Notes: generated from the letters alone by a model not told the origin. Counted from the stretch's first letter, positions 16,380-25,316 are shown. The stretch: DNA of 50,225 nt from Enterobacterales bacterium (GCA_015654925.1 JAATFX010000132.1:1-50225), one strand, 5' to 3'. Made by a program: numbers and translations.

Positions 16380-17096
16380 ATGACCAGTTGGTACGGGCTG
16401 AAAAACACTATTTTTTCGCCAGATAAAGACGATGCGATCTATCACGCCATCGTGAAATCCATTGTGGAACATCAGCTGTTGCCCGGCAGTAAATTACCGG
16501 AAGAGGCCCTGGCCGCCGTATTCGGCATCAGCCGGACCGGGATTCGTAAAGTGTTGCAACGCCTTGCCGTGGTGCAATTAATTACCTTAACGCCCAAGCG
16601 TGGTGCCCAGGTGGCGATGCCGGGGGTGGATGAGGCCCGTAACGTGCTCAGCACCCGCTGCCTGCTGGAGTGCGCTAATTTGCCCAGGGTGGTGGACGCA
16701 TGCGAATCAACCCATATCACCGCCCTTGAAAGCCTGTTGGCCGACGAACAACAGGCCCATGACGAACGCGACGGCGCCACGGCTATTCGCCTATCGGCGC
16801 TGTTTCATGTGCAGCTTCAGGCCATTGCGGGCAACGAGGTGCTCACGCAAATGGTCTCGCAGCTCACATTGCGCTCATCGCTGGTGATTGCCGCTTACGG
16901 CACGCCCTGGCAGCAGGGCTGCCGCTGTCACGATCATAGAGCGCTGGTGGCGCTGTTAACACAGCGCCGCACCGCCGATCTGGCTAGCCAGATGGAGCGG
17001 CATTTCGCGGATATTTTGGCCAATTTGCGCTTTGAGCGCAGCGGCGAAACCACGCCGGATTTCGCCCGGCTGTTCGGCTTGGCGGTGAAGGAGTAA
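16380..17096 (+). CDS. GntR-family (FadR/FCD subfamily) transcriptional regulator of the ureide block
   Basis: A 238-residue protein with an N-terminal winged helix-turn-helix ('IVKSIVEHQLLPGSKLPEEALAAVFGISRTGIRKVLQRLAVVQ' region, residues about 20-65) and an all-helical C-terminal FCD ligand domain ('STRCLLECANLP', 'RLSALFHVQLQAIAGNEVLTQMVSQL', 'HRALVALL') with the conserved His residues. It is the start of a rightward operon with the racemase (4-base gap) and allantoinase. GGAGCGG precedes the ATG. The place corresponds to the GntR regulator HpxS of Klebsiella, but the assignment is by context. Confidence 0.85.
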   Translation: MTSWYGLKNTIFSPDKDDAIYHAIVKSIVEHQLLPGSKLPEEALAAVFGISRTGIRKVLQRLAVVQLITLTPKRGAQVAMPGVDEARNVLSTRCLLECANLPRVVDACESTHITALESLLADEQQAHDERDGATAIRLSALFHVQLQAIAGNEVLTQMVSQLTLRSSLVIAAYGTPWQQGCRCHDHRALVALLTQRRTADLASQMERHFADILANLRFERSGETTPDFARLFGLAVKE

Positions 17097-17100
17097 AACC

Positions 17101-17837
17101 ATGGCGTCATGTTGTATACAATTGATTAATCCCAATACCAGCCGCGCCATGACCGATCGTATCCATTGGGCGGCACGCAGGGTCGCCGCTCCCGGCACCG
17201 AGATTATGGCGGTCTGCCCGGCCGAGGGGGTGCCCTCGGTGGAGGGGCATTTTGACGAAGCGGTCGCCGCCCTGGGCGTGTTGCAATTAGTTAAGCAGGG
17301 GCGCGCGCAGGGGGTCAGCGGGCATGTAATCGCCTGCTTTGGCGACCCGGGCTGCTGGCGGCCAGGGAATTGGCCAGCGCGCCGGTGGTGGGCATCGCCG
17401 AGGCGGCAATGCATATGGCCACCCTGGTGGCCACCCGCTTTTCGGTGGTGACCACCTTGCCCCGCACCCTGGTTATTGCGCGCCATCTGCTGCACAGTTA
17501 CGGCTTTGAGCGGCACTGCGCCCGGCTGCGCGCCATTGACCTGCCGGTGCTGGCCCTGGAGGACGGTTCGGGCCTCGCCCGGGAGAAGGTGCGCGAGCAA
17601 TGCCGGCTGGCCCGGCGGGACGACGGCATCGGCGCCATTGTCCTGGGCTGCGCCGGCATGGCGGATTTAGCCCTTGAGCTCACCGCGGAGCTGCGATTAC
17701 CGGTGATCGACGGCGTTAGCGCGGCCATCAAATTAATTGAATCGCTGCACGGCATGGGTCTGGCCACCAGCAAGCATGGCGATCTCAATTTTCCCCTGCC
17801 AAAAGAACTAACCGGGCTTTTTAACGGACTAAACTAA
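17101..17837 (+). pseudogene. hpxA: Allantoin/hydantoin racemase, interrupted by a one-base frameshift
   Basis: The first 84 or so codons read as an Asp/Glu-hydantoin racemase ('CIQLINPNTSRAMTDRI', 'SVEGHFDEAVAALG', 'GHVIACFGDPG' with a catalytic Cys). The frame is then lost. The remaining half continues in another frame from about 17353: 'LAARELASAPVVGIAEAAMHMA', 'FSVVTTLPRTLVIARHLL', 'IVLGCAGMADLALEL' (second catalytic Cys) to 'GLFNGLN'. Adding one base in the C/G run at about 17346-17353 restores the full 245-residue protein, so one base was lost or the sequence has an error. HpxA converts (R)- and (S)-allantoin. Both halves otherwise look intact, so the lesion is recent if real. Confidence 0.85.
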
Positions 17838-17865
17838 AATAGCAGCTCTCTAAAAGGAACTGAAT

Positions 17866-18852
17866 ATGAGTGAAGCGACCGAAAAGAAAAGCTTTTCTTT
17901 CAATAACAAAAATTATCCGCGCGACCTGATTGGTTATGCCGGTAAGCCTCCTCATGCCGCGTGGCCGGATAACGCCCGGATTGCGGTGCAATTTGTCCTC
18001 AATTACGAAGAAGGCTCGGAAAGCAACGTATTGCACGGCGACGCGGGTTCCGAACAGTTCCTATCCGATATTATGGGCGCGGCCAGTTATCCGGAACGCC
18101 ACATGTCGATGGATTCCTTATATGAATATGGTTCCCGCGCGGGTTTCTGGCGTATCCATCAGGAATTCCAGCGCCGGGGCCTGCCCTTGACCATTTTCGG
18201 CGTGGCGATGGCCCTGGCGCGCAATCCCCAAGTGGTGGAAGCGATCAAACAGGCGCGGTACGACGTGGTCAGCCACGGCTGGCGCTGGCTGCATTACCAG
18301 GGTATGGATGCCAAAACCGAACGCCAGCATATGCACCAGGCGGTGGACGTATTAACCGAATTGTTCGGCAACACGCCGCAGGGATGGTATACGGGGCGTG
18401 ACAGCCCCAATACCCGCCGGCTGGTGGTCGAGCACGGCGGTTTTTTGTATGACAGCGATTATTACGGCGACGATTTGCCCTTCTGGACCCGGGTGTCCTG
18501 TACGGACGGATCGGTAAAACCGCATTTGATTGTGCCCTATACGCTGGAGGCCAATGATATGCGGTTTGCCTCGCCCCAGGGTTTTAACAGCGGCGATCAG
18601 TTTTATACCTACCTTAAAGACAGTTTCGATGTGCTGTATGCCGAGGGGGAATACGCGCCCAAGATGATGTCGGTGGGGATGCACTGCCGGATTCTGGGGC
18701 GGCCGGGACGTTTTCGCGCGCTACAGCGTTTCCTGGACTATGTGCAGCAGCATGAGCGGGTATGGATTTGCCGCCGCCAGGATATCGCCGAGCACTGGAT
18801 TGCCCATCAACCCTATCAGGCCGTCCTTCCCGAACAGGATAAACACGTTTAG
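17866..18852 (+). CDS. hpxB: PuuE-type allantoinase (polysaccharide deacetylase fold)
   Basis: Hydrolyses allantoin to allantoate. The 328-residue protein belongs to the metal-independent allantoinase family related to polysaccharide deacetylases, not to the amidohydrolase AllB. Diagnostic parts: 'YPRDLIGYAGKPPHAAWPDNARIAVQFVLNYEEGSE', 'SMDSLYEYGSRAGFWRI', 'VVSHGWRWLHYQ', 'GWYTGRDSPNTRRLV' and 'YDSDYYGDDLPFW'. An AAAGGA site precedes the ATG. It follows the racemase by 28 bases in the same operon. The length equals the family's usual 300-330 residues. Confidence 0.93.
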   Translation: MSEATEKKSFSFNNKNYPRDLIGYAGKPPHAAWPDNARIAVQFVLNYEEGSESNVLHGDAGSEQFLSDIMGAASYPERHMSMDSLYEYGSRAGFWRIHQEFQRRGLPLTIFGVAMALARNPQVVEAIKQARYDVVSHGWRWLHYQGMDAKTERQHMHQAVDVLTELFGNTPQGWYTGRDSPNTRRLVVEHGGFLYDSDYYGDDLPFWTRVSCTDGSVKPHLIVPYTLEANDMRFASPQGFNSGDQFYTYLKDSFDVLYAEGEYAPKMMSVGMHCRILGRPGRFRALQRFLDYVQQHERVWICRRQDIAEHWIAHQPYQAVLPEQDKHV

Positions 18853-18868
18853 CTCCCGGCGGCGGGGC

Positions 18869-19252
18869 TTAGTTCATCAGGCTGACATGGGCCGCGACAA
18901 TTCGCCAGCCGCAGGCCAGCTTTACCCAGGTCTGCGTTTGGCGGCCGGTTTTATCGCTGTCGGCACGGGTGAACTCCGTACTGGCCACCGCCAGATCGTC
19001 GCCATAGGTGGTGATCACCGTGTTTTGCAATATGCGGTCAAGGCCCGCCGACGGTCTTGTCGCCCTGAATGCCTGGATGGCTTCGATACCGTAGAGATTT
19101 TCGCCGGCGCCGTAGCGGATGGTACGCGGATCGTGCCAAAACAGCTCATCGAGCACGGCGACGTCGTTGGTGATTAACGCTTGCTCATAGCGGTAAAAAG
19201 CGGCGTTAACTTCCGCCAAAATGGCGGGACGATCGATAAATTCACTTTTCAT
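18869..19252 (-). CDS. hpxZ: HpxZ, AtzH-like NTF2-fold protein of oxamate/ureide utilisation
   Basis: A 127-residue protein of the AtzH-like/DUF3225 family: 'RPAILAEVNAAFYRYEQALITNDVAVLDELFW' and 'TIRYGAGENLYGIEAIQAFRATRP' are typical, as is 'QTWVKLACGWRIVAAHVS' at the end. In Klebsiella hpxZ lies beside hpxW, and the homologous AtzH is an auxiliary of amidase-type enzymes. It is downstream of hpxW on the same strand (118-base gap) and converges with the allantoinase gene. The biochemical role is not established. Confidence 0.88.
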   Translation of the reverse strand: MKSEFIDRPAILAEVNAAFYRYEQALITNDVAVLDELFWHDPRTIRYGAGENLYGIEAIQAFRATRPSAGLDRILQNTVITTYGDDLAVASTEFTRADSDKTGRQTQTWVKLACGWRIVAAHVSLMN

Positions 19253-19370
19253 GCTGCATTTACTCTTGCTGTGGTCACTATGACAATGCCGCGTCGCTCC
19301 AGCGCCCGGCCGGTTAGAGTAGCACTGCCGGACGTTGCCGGCGTCATTATGTTTTCGCGCTCAGCCAGAA

Positions 19371-20957
19371 TCAGAATCCCGCGGCGCTGCCATTGCTGCG
19401 CGGATCGAACGCGCCTTCCAGCATGCCGTTGATATGGCGTATCACCGCGCCCGCGTGGCCGACGGACTCGCTATAGTCCGGCAGCATCTCCACCCGGTGT
19501 CCCAAAGCGCGCAGGGCGGTCACGGTAGCGGCGGAAAAACGGCTCTCCAGCTTCAGGGTATCGGTGGCCTGTCCCCAGGTGCGGCCGAGCAGCCAGCGGG
19601 GCGCGCTGATGGCTTGCTGCAGCGGCATGCCTTGCATCACATGGCGGATAAACACCGCCGCCTGGGTTTGCGGCTGGCCGTCCCCCCCCATGGAGCCATA
19701 TACCATGGTGCGGCCGTCGTATAGCCGCGCCGCAGCGGGATTAAGGGTATGAAAGGGATATTTTCCCGGTTCAAGCGCCCAGAGATGCTGCGGGTCCAGG
19801 CTGAAAGATGCGCCGCGGTTTTGCCACAGGACGCCGCTTGCGGGCAACACCACGCCGCTACCGAATTCGTGATAAATACTTTGAATAAAAGAGACGGCGA
19901 CCCCGCTGCTGTCAACGGCGCCCATCCATACCGTATCCCCCGGCGCCAGCTCGCTGCCCCACGGCGCCGCCCGGGCGCAATCGATACGGCCGGCCAGGTC
20001 GGCGAGCACCTCCGGCGCCAGCAGGGCCTGCGCATCAATAGTCATATGGCCGGGATCGGTTATCAGCTCATCGCGCAGCGCAAACGCCAGCTTGGTCGCT
20101 TCGACAATCCGGTGGATGGTCTGGTTTTCCGGCTGTCCGCTCATGGCGAGGCGATCCGTAAGTCCCAGTATCATCAGCGATACCAGCCCCTGGGTAGGAG
20201 GCGCCAGATTATAAATCTCCCCTTGCTCGTGCAGCAGGCGCAGGGGCGTGCGCCGTTGGGCGCGATAGGCCGCCAGATCGGCGCCGGTCACCGGCATGCC
20301 GAGGCGGTCCATATCTTTGGCCATGGCGGCGGCCACGGTGCCGCGATAGAAACTATCCAGTCCCTCCAGGGTCAGCGTGGTCAGGGTGGCGGCCAACTGC
20401 GGCTGGGTAAACCGGCTGCCGGCGGCGGGCACATTTCCGCCGGGCAAAAATAGCGGCGCAAAGCCTTTAAGCTCCGCGAGTTCGGCGAACTTGGCCCGGG
20501 AGGCCTGTTCCTGGGATAACGACAGCGGCATGCCGTCGGCGGCGTAGCGTATCGCATCCGCCAGCAGGCGCGACAGCGGCAGCGGCCGGGCGCCCATCTC
20601 CCGCGCAACGCCCAGGGCTTCCTGCCAGCCGCCCACGGTGCCCGCCACCGTTAAGGCGGATTTGACGCCGCGGTGGGGAATGCGGGTTTCCCCCTGGTAA
20701 AAGCCGGTAGTGGCCAATTCGCCCGCCGGGCCGCTGGCGTCAATGGCGATAGGATCGCCATGGGGCGGCACGATCAGCCAAAATCCGTCGCCGCCGAGTC
20801 CGTTCATATGGGGGTAGACCACCGCGATGGTCGCTGCGGCGGCCACCATGGCTTCAATGGCGCTGCCGCCCTCGCGCAGAATGGCCAGCGCGCTTTCGCT
20901 GGCCAGATGGTGCGGAGTCACCGCCATCCCCATGGGGGCCATATTGCTGTTGATCAT
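19371..20957 (-). CDS. hpxW: HpxW, oxamate amidohydrolase (gamma-glutamyltransferase-like Ntn hydrolase)
   Basis: A gamma-glutamyltranspeptidase-fold protein of about 528 residues. 'AVTPHHLASESALAILREGGSAIEAMVAAAATIAVVYPHMNGLGGDGFWLI' is the large-subunit start. 'APPTQGLVSLMILGL' follows, then the probable autocleavage Thr in 'PGDTVWMGAVDSSGVAVSF' and 'GSMGGDGQPQTQAAVF' near the C-terminus. Members beside hpx genes cut oxamate to oxalate and ammonia, the last step of the oxamate branch of allantoin use. The start at 20957 has AAGGAAG eight bases upstream; ten further codons are open but unsupported. No signal peptide is seen, unlike periplasmic Ggt. Confidence 0.88.
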   Translation of the reverse strand: MINSNMAPMGMAVTPHHLASESALAILREGGSAIEAMVAAAATIAVVYPHMNGLGGDGFWLIVPPHGDPIAIDASGPAGELATTGFYQGETRIPHRGVKSALTVAGTVGGWQEALGVAREMGARPLPLSRLLADAIRYAADGMPLSLSQEQASRAKFAELAELKGFAPLFLPGGNVPAAGSRFTQPQLAATLTTLTLEGLDSFYRGTVAAAMAKDMDRLGMPVTGADLAAYRAQRRTPLRLLHEQGEIYNLAPPTQGLVSLMILGLTDRLAMSGQPENQTIHRIVEATKLAFALRDELITDPGHMTIDAQALLAPEVLADLAGRIDCARAAPWGSELAPGDTVWMGAVDSSGVAVSFIQSIYHEFGSGVVLPASGVLWQNRGASFSLDPQHLWALEPGKYPFHTLNPAAARLYDGRTMVYGSMGGDGQPQTQAAVFIRHVMQGMPLQQAISAPRWLLGRTWGQATDTLKLESRFSAATVTALRALGHRVEMLPDYSESVGHAGAVIRHINGMLEGAFDPRSNGSAAGF

Positions 20958-20985
20958 GCTGATGCTTCCTTTATCCCCGTAGGCC

Positions 20986-21009
20986 ATGGTAATTATTATG
21001 GTAATTATT
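20986..21009. repeat. Tandem 12-bp repeat in the hpxW/RpiR divergent region
   Basis: ATGGTAATTATT occurs twice in direct tandem (20986-20997 and 20998-21009) in an otherwise GC-rich 167-base divergent region. It lies about 30 bases upstream of the hpxW start and may be a regulator site or part of the promoter. Confidence 0.5.
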
Positions 21010-21124
21010 AAGCAAGAGGCGTTCCAACCTGCGGCCGTGCGCGGGCATGCCCGCCGGCAGGGGTGCCGAACGGCGAGTTATGCTAGGGTAGAATGCAATA
21101 CAGGGCCATCGGGAAAGGACGATT

Positions 21125-21964
21125 ATGCAGTTTAACGAGCGGCTGCGCGCCGGCTATGCGCAGCTTTCGCCGCAGGAGCAGCGGGTAGCCGGGTTTATTT
21201 TTGACCATTATGACGATATGACCAGCTATAACAGCGCGGAGCTGGCGCGGCTGAGCGGCGTGTCCAAGGCGACCGTCAGCCGCCTGTTCAAGCGGCTGGG
21301 TTATGCCAGCTATCGCCAGGTGCGCGAGGAACTGCGCACCCTGCGCCAAAGCGGAATGCCGCTGGCCGACAGCCGTGACGCGGTGCAGGGCAATACCCTG
21401 CTGGCGCGCCATTATAAGCAGGAGATGGCCAACCTGACGCACTGGGCGACGCGCCAGGATGCGGAAGAATTCGCCGCGGTGATTCAGGGGATGCAACATG
21501 CCCGCAGGCTGTGCCTGGTGGGCTTGCGCAATAGCTATCCGGTGGCCATGCACCTGCGCCAGCAGCTTGTGCAGATCCGCGGGCAGGTCAGCTTGCTGCC
21601 GCAGCCGGGCCAGACGCTGTCTGAAGATATTGTCGATCTTGATGCGGGAGATATGGTTATCGTGGTGGCTTTTCGCCGGCGCCCCCGGCAAATCCGTCCG
21701 CTGCTGGCGCAACTGCAAAACCGCCAGGTGCCGGTATTGCTGATTAGCGAACCCCAGGCGCGCGCGTTAATTCCCCTGGCCCGCTGGCATTTCGCCGTCC
21801 CCCTGGACAGCGTGTCCGCCTTTGATTCCTACTCCTCGGCCATGAGTTTGGCGAATCTTATCAGCAATGCCCTGCTGCATGATGCGCTGGCGACCGGCCG
21901 GCTGAGAATCCACCAAATCGCCGGGCTGTATGGCGAACTGGATGAACTGGAGCCGCGGGATTGA
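21125..21964 (+). CDS. RpiR/MurR-family transcriptional regulator
   Basis: A 279-residue regulator. The N-terminal HTH_6 domain reads 'LSPQEQRVAGFIFDHYDDMTSYNSAELARLSGVSKATVSRLFKRLGYASYRQVREEL' in segments. A C-terminal SIS-like ligand domain contains 'RLCLVGLRNSYPVAMHLRQQL' and 'DMVIVVAFRRRPRQI'. SIS domains in this family bind phosphosugars or other small acids. It is divergent from hpxW and precedes hpxJKQT; Klebsiella hpx clusters carry a regulator of this type, which supports a local role. Which operon it controls is not known. Confidence 0.85.
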   Translation: MQFNERLRAGYAQLSPQEQRVAGFIFDHYDDMTSYNSAELARLSGVSKATVSRLFKRLGYASYRQVREELRTLRQSGMPLADSRDAVQGNTLLARHYKQEMANLTHWATRQDAEEFAAVIQGMQHARRLCLVGLRNSYPVAMHLRQQLVQIRGQVSLLPQPGQTLSEDIVDLDAGDMVIVVAFRRRPRQIRPLLAQLQNRQVPVLLISEPQARALIPLARWHFAVPLDSVSAFDSYSSAMSLANLISNALLHDALATGRLRIHQIAGLYGELDELEPRD

Positions 21965-22025
21965 CAGCGCCGATGGAAACCGCGCCACTGATTGCCCCGA
22001 TTTATCCCCCTGGCCGCCGGATTGC

Positions 22026-22059
22026 GCCCTAAAAAAGTGCTTTAGCCCTCAATTGGTGC
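22026..22059 (+). promoter_or_regulatory. Two NtrC-like binding sites upstream of hpxJ
   Basis: GCCCTAAAAAAGTGC (22026-22040) and GCCCTCAATTGGTGC (22045-22059) each match about 11 of 15 positions of the NtrC box GCACCAAAATGGTGC. Their centres are 19 bases apart. They lie roughly 165 and 184 bases upstream of the start predicted from the sigma-54 promoter at 22191-22206, a usual enhancer distance. Confidence 0.6.
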
Positions 22060-22190
22060 GGCCAAGTCTTCTGGAATGTTTCCTATTATCCGGGCGCTGC
22101 TTGGATACTATTTACACGCTATCCGCCTGCATCCCCTGAAAGCCCGGTTTGCGCGCCGCGGCGCCGGGTTTGTCAAACGCGCGGGCGAGA

Positions 22191-22206
22191 TGGCACAGTA
22201 GTTGCA
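22191..22206 (+). promoter_or_regulatory. Sigma-54 (-24/-12) promoter of hpxJKQT
   Basis: TGGCAC-N5-TTGCA is an exact match to the RpoN consensus with the GG and GC dinucleotides at the required 10-base spacing. Transcription should start near 22217, about 75 bases before hpxJ. Purine catabolism as a nitrogen source is commonly under NtrC control, so the match fits the genes downstream. Confidence 0.82.
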
Positions 22207-22292
22207 AATTTAGTTGCAGATGGCATAAATAAGAACCGATAGTTTCATTACGCTTACCTGACTGCCTCAGGGCAGGGCAAAAGGATACACCA

Positions 22293-23528
22293 GTGACTAT
22301 GGCAAATTTCGATCAAATCAATCCCCCGCACCGCCTGCTGATGGGACCGGGGCCGATAAACGCCGATCCCCGGGTGCTGCGGGCGATGGCCAGCCAACTG
22401 CTTGGCCAGTACGATCCGGCGATGACCGGTTATATGAACGAAGTGATGGCGCTGTACCGGGCGCTGTTTCGCACTGAAAACCGCTGGACGCTGCTGGTGG
22501 ACGGCACCTCGCGCGCCGGTATCGAAGCGGTGTTGGTCTCGGCGATCCGTCCCGGCGATAAAGTGCTGGTGCCGGTGTTTGGCCGCTTCGGCCATCTGCT
22601 GTGCGAGATTGCCCGCCGCTGCCGCGCGGACGTGCACAGCATCGAAGCGCCCTGGGGGGAAGTGTTCAGTCCCGAGGCGATCGAGGACGCCATCAAACGG
22701 GTGCGCCCGCGCGTGCTGTTGACCGTGCAGGGCGATACGTCCACCACTATGTTGCAACCGCTGGAGCAACTGGGGGACATTTGCCGCCGGCACGATGTAC
22801 TGTTTTACAGCGACGCCACCGCTTCGTTTGGCGGCAATCCGCTGGAAACCGACGCCTGGGGGCTGGATGCGGTGTCCGCCGGCCTGCAAAAATGCCTCGG
22901 CGGCCCCTCCGGCAGCGCGCCGGTGACGCTCAGTCCGCGTTGCGAAGCGTCCATCCGCCGCCGCGCCTGTGTGGAAGCGGGCATCCGCACCGCCGAGCAT
23001 CGGCAAGGCGAGGACGAGATGATTTACTCAAATTATTTCGATCTGGGCATGATCATGGATTACTGGGGACCGGAGCGGCTCAATCACCATACCGAAGCCA
23101 CCAGCATGCTGTTTGCCGCCCGTGAATGCGCCCGCCTGTTGCTAGCGGAGGGGATCGACGCGGCCATTGCCCGCCATAAGCTGCACGGCGGGGCGATGCT
23201 GGCCGGCATTCGCGGCATGGGGCTGGAGGTGTTCGGGGATATGCGGCATAAAATGAATAATGTGCTGGGCGTAGTGATTCCGCCGGGCATCGCCGGTGAG
23301 CAGGTACGCCAGATGATGCTCAATGATTTCGCCATCGAAATCGGCACGTCGTTTGGGCCGCTGCACGGCAAAATCTGGCGTATCGGCACCATGGGTTATA
23401 ACGCCCGCAAAGACTGCGTGATGCAAACCCTCGGCGCCCTGGAAGGCGTATTGCACCGGCTCGGATTCGTCAGCCCGCAGGGCGCCGGACTCCAGGCGGC
23501 CTGGGATAGCTATGGGGCGCCGGCGTGA
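22293..23528 (+). CDS. hpxJ: HpxJ, ureidoglycine-glyoxylate aminotransferase (PucG-like)
   Basis: A class V PLP aminotransferase of 411 residues that moves the amino group of (S)-ureidoglycine to an acceptor, making oxalurate. Visible features: 'RLLMGPGPINADPRVLRAM' at the N-terminus, 'LLVDGTSRAGIEAVL' (cofactor phosphate loop), 'FYSDATASFGGNPL' with the PLP Asp, and the Schiff-base Lys in 'SAGLQKCLGGPSGSAPV'. The start is a GTG (22293) with AAGGA eight bases before it; an ATG two codons in is the alternative. It is the first gene behind the sigma-54 promoter and overlaps hpxK. Confidence 0.9.
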   Translation: MTMANFDQINPPHRLLMGPGPINADPRVLRAMASQLLGQYDPAMTGYMNEVMALYRALFRTENRWTLLVDGTSRAGIEAVLVSAIRPGDKVLVPVFGRFGHLLCEIARRCRADVHSIEAPWGEVFSPEAIEDAIKRVRPRVLLTVQGDTSTTMLQPLEQLGDICRRHDVLFYSDATASFGGNPLETDAWGLDAVSAGLQKCLGGPSGSAPVTLSPRCEASIRRRACVEAGIRTAEHRQGEDEMIYSNYFDLGMIMDYWGPERLNHHTEATSMLFAARECARLLLAEGIDAAIARHKLHGGAMLAGIRGMGLEVFGDMRHKMNNVLGVVIPPGIAGEQVRQMMLNDFAIEIGTSFGPLHGKIWRIGTMGYNARKDCVMQTLGALEGVLHRLGFVSPQGAGLQAAWDSYGAPA

Positions 23529-24796
23529 TGGGGGCGCATCGGCCGCCGCAGGCGGAGATGCCGGCGGAATTGGCCGATGACGCCGCCCGGCGAGTGATGC
23601 TGCGCTGCGATATATTGGCCGGAATTACCGAAACCCCGGGCCAGCTGACCCGGCGTTATCTGTCGCCGCAGCATGTGCAAGCCAATCTTCAGGTGGCCGA
23701 TTGGCTGCGCGCGGCGGGCATGCGGGTGTGGCAGGACGGCGTCGGCAATATTTGCGGGCGTTATGAAGGTTTGCAACCCGATCTGCCGGCCATTTTGCTG
23801 GGCTCGCATCTGGATACGGTGCGTAATGCCGGGCGTTATGACGGCATGCTGGGGGTGCTGGCGGCCATTGAAGTGGTGCAATTTTTGCACAGCCGGCAAC
23901 TGCGCCTGTCCACGGCGATTGAAATCATCGGTTTTGCCGACGAAGAGGGCACGCGTTTCGGCATCGCCCTGCTGGGCAGCCGCGGCATTACCGGCACCTG
24001 GCCCGCCGATTGGCTGGGACGGGAAGATGCGGACGGTATCAGCGTGGCCCAGGCCCTGCGCCAGGCGGGGCTTGACCCGCTGCGCATCGGCCGGGCTAAA
24101 CGCGATCCCCGGGCCTTCAGCGCTTATCTGGAATTGCATATCGAACAGGGACCCTGCCTGGAGCAGGCGGGGCTGGCCCTGGGCGTAGTGTCGGCCATCA
24201 ACGGCGCCCGTAGGCTGAATTGCCGGTTCAGCGGGGTCGCCGGGCACGCCGGTACGGTGCCCATGGCGCTGCGCCGGGACGCGCTGAGCACCGCGGCGCG
24301 CTGGATCGCGGAGATTGACGATCGCGCCGCCGCCCACGGGCCGCAGTGGGTGGCGACGGTGGGCATGTTGCAGTGTCTGCCGGGGGCGGTGAACGTGATC
24401 CCGGGCGACGTGACGTTGACGCTTGATGTGCGCGGCCCGGACAATGCCGAGCTGGACGCGCTGCTGGCGGCATTATTGGATCGCGCCGGGACCATCGCCC
24501 ACGCGCGCGGGCTGACGTTTACGGCGGAACAGTTCTACCGCATCGACGCCACCCCGTGCGACGCCGTTTTACAGGCGCGACTCGGCGACAGCGTATGCCG
24601 GGTCCAGTCCGTTAGCCCGGCCTTGCCCAGCGGCGCCGGCCATGATGCCATCGCGGTGGCGGAATGTTGGCCGGTGGGCATGCTGTTTGTACGCTGCGAG
24701 CGCGGCATCAGCCATCATCCGGATGAATCGGTCCTGGCGGCGGATGTGGCGCTGGCGATCCGCGCCTATGCCGATGCGGTGATATCCCTAACGTAG
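23528..24796 (+). CDS. hpxK: HpxK, allantoate amidohydrolase
   Basis: A 422-residue M20-family amidohydrolase (allantoate amidohydrolase/N-carbamoyl-L-amino acid hydrolase type) acting on allantoate. Metal-site regions: 'LLGSHLDTVRNAGRYDGMLGVLAAIE', 'GFADEEGTRFG' with the Glu-Glu pair, 'LELHIEQGPCLE' and 'PSGAGHDAIAVAE' with the final His-Asp. 'GHAGTVPMALRRDALSTAA' is the dimer/substrate loop. The ATG overlaps the hpxJ stop (TGATG); a GTG one codon earlier is possible. It is co-transcribed with hpxJ, hpxQ and hpxT. Confidence 0.92.
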   Translation: MGAHRPPQAEMPAELADDAARRVMLRCDILAGITETPGQLTRRYLSPQHVQANLQVADWLRAAGMRVWQDGVGNICGRYEGLQPDLPAILLGSHLDTVRNAGRYDGMLGVLAAIEVVQFLHSRQLRLSTAIEIIGFADEEGTRFGIALLGSRGITGTWPADWLGREDADGISVAQALRQAGLDPLRIGRAKRDPRAFSAYLELHIEQGPCLEQAGLALGVVSAINGARRLNCRFSGVAGHAGTVPMALRRDALSTAARWIAEIDDRAAAHGPQWVATVGMLQCLPGAVNVIPGDVTLTLDVRGPDNAELDALLAALLDRAGTIAHARGLTFTAEQFYRIDATPCDAVLQARLGDSVCRVQSVSPALPSGAGHDAIAVAECWPVGMLFVRCERGISHHPDESVLAADVALAIRAYADAVISLT

Positions 24797-24818
24797 TAGG
24801 GCGAAAGGAGGATTGATC

Positions 24819-25316
24819 GTGACGCTTGATGATTTTAATCTGGCCCCGCGGCAGGTCGTCAGCGACATGCTGCTGGCCTGCGCGGCAATCCCCGCCTGGG
24901 CCGACGCCATTATCGCGGCCCGCCCGTTTGCCGGCAGGGATCGGCTGATCGGGCTGGCCGGGGATCTGGCCTTGGGCTGGCGGCCGGAACAGGTAGCCGG
25001 GGCGCTGGTCCATCATCCGCGCATCGGCGAACGGCCCGGCGGCGGGGATGTTCAATCCCGCCATTCCCGCCGCGAGCAGGCGGCGGTGGACCCGGCCGAC
25101 GCAACGCTTGCCGCTGAGCTGCTGGCCGGCAATCGCCGCTATGAACGGCGCTTCGGCCAGGTGTTCCTGGTGCGCGCCGCCGGACGCAGCGGGCACGAAA
25201 TCCTGGCCCTTCTGCAACGGCGCCTGACGCACAGCCGGGCGCAGGAGCAGCGTGAAACCGCCATGCAACTAAGGGAAATAGCCCTGTTACGTTTACAAGA
25301 AGGGATATCACAATGA
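24819..25316 (+). CDS. hpxQ: HpxQ, OHCU decarboxylase (UraD)
   Basis: Decarboxylates 2-oxo-4-hydroxy-4-carboxy-5-ureidoimidazoline to (S)-allantoin. The 165-residue chain has the catalytic His in 'LVHHPRIGER', the 'SRREQAAV' segment with Glu, and 'YERRFGQVFLVRAAGRSGHEILALLQRRL'. The start is taken as GTG 24819 because AAAGGAGG lies seven bases upstream of it; the TTG at 24813 is too close to that site. It overlaps hpxT by four bases (ATGA). Confidence 0.92.
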   Translation: MTLDDFNLAPRQVVSDMLLACAAIPAWADAIIAARPFAGRDRLIGLAGDLALGWRPEQVAGALVHHPRIGERPGGGDVQSRHSRREQAAVDPADATLAAELLAGNRRYERRFGQVFLVRAAGRSGHEILALLQRRLTHSRAQEQRETAMQLREIALLRLQEGISQ

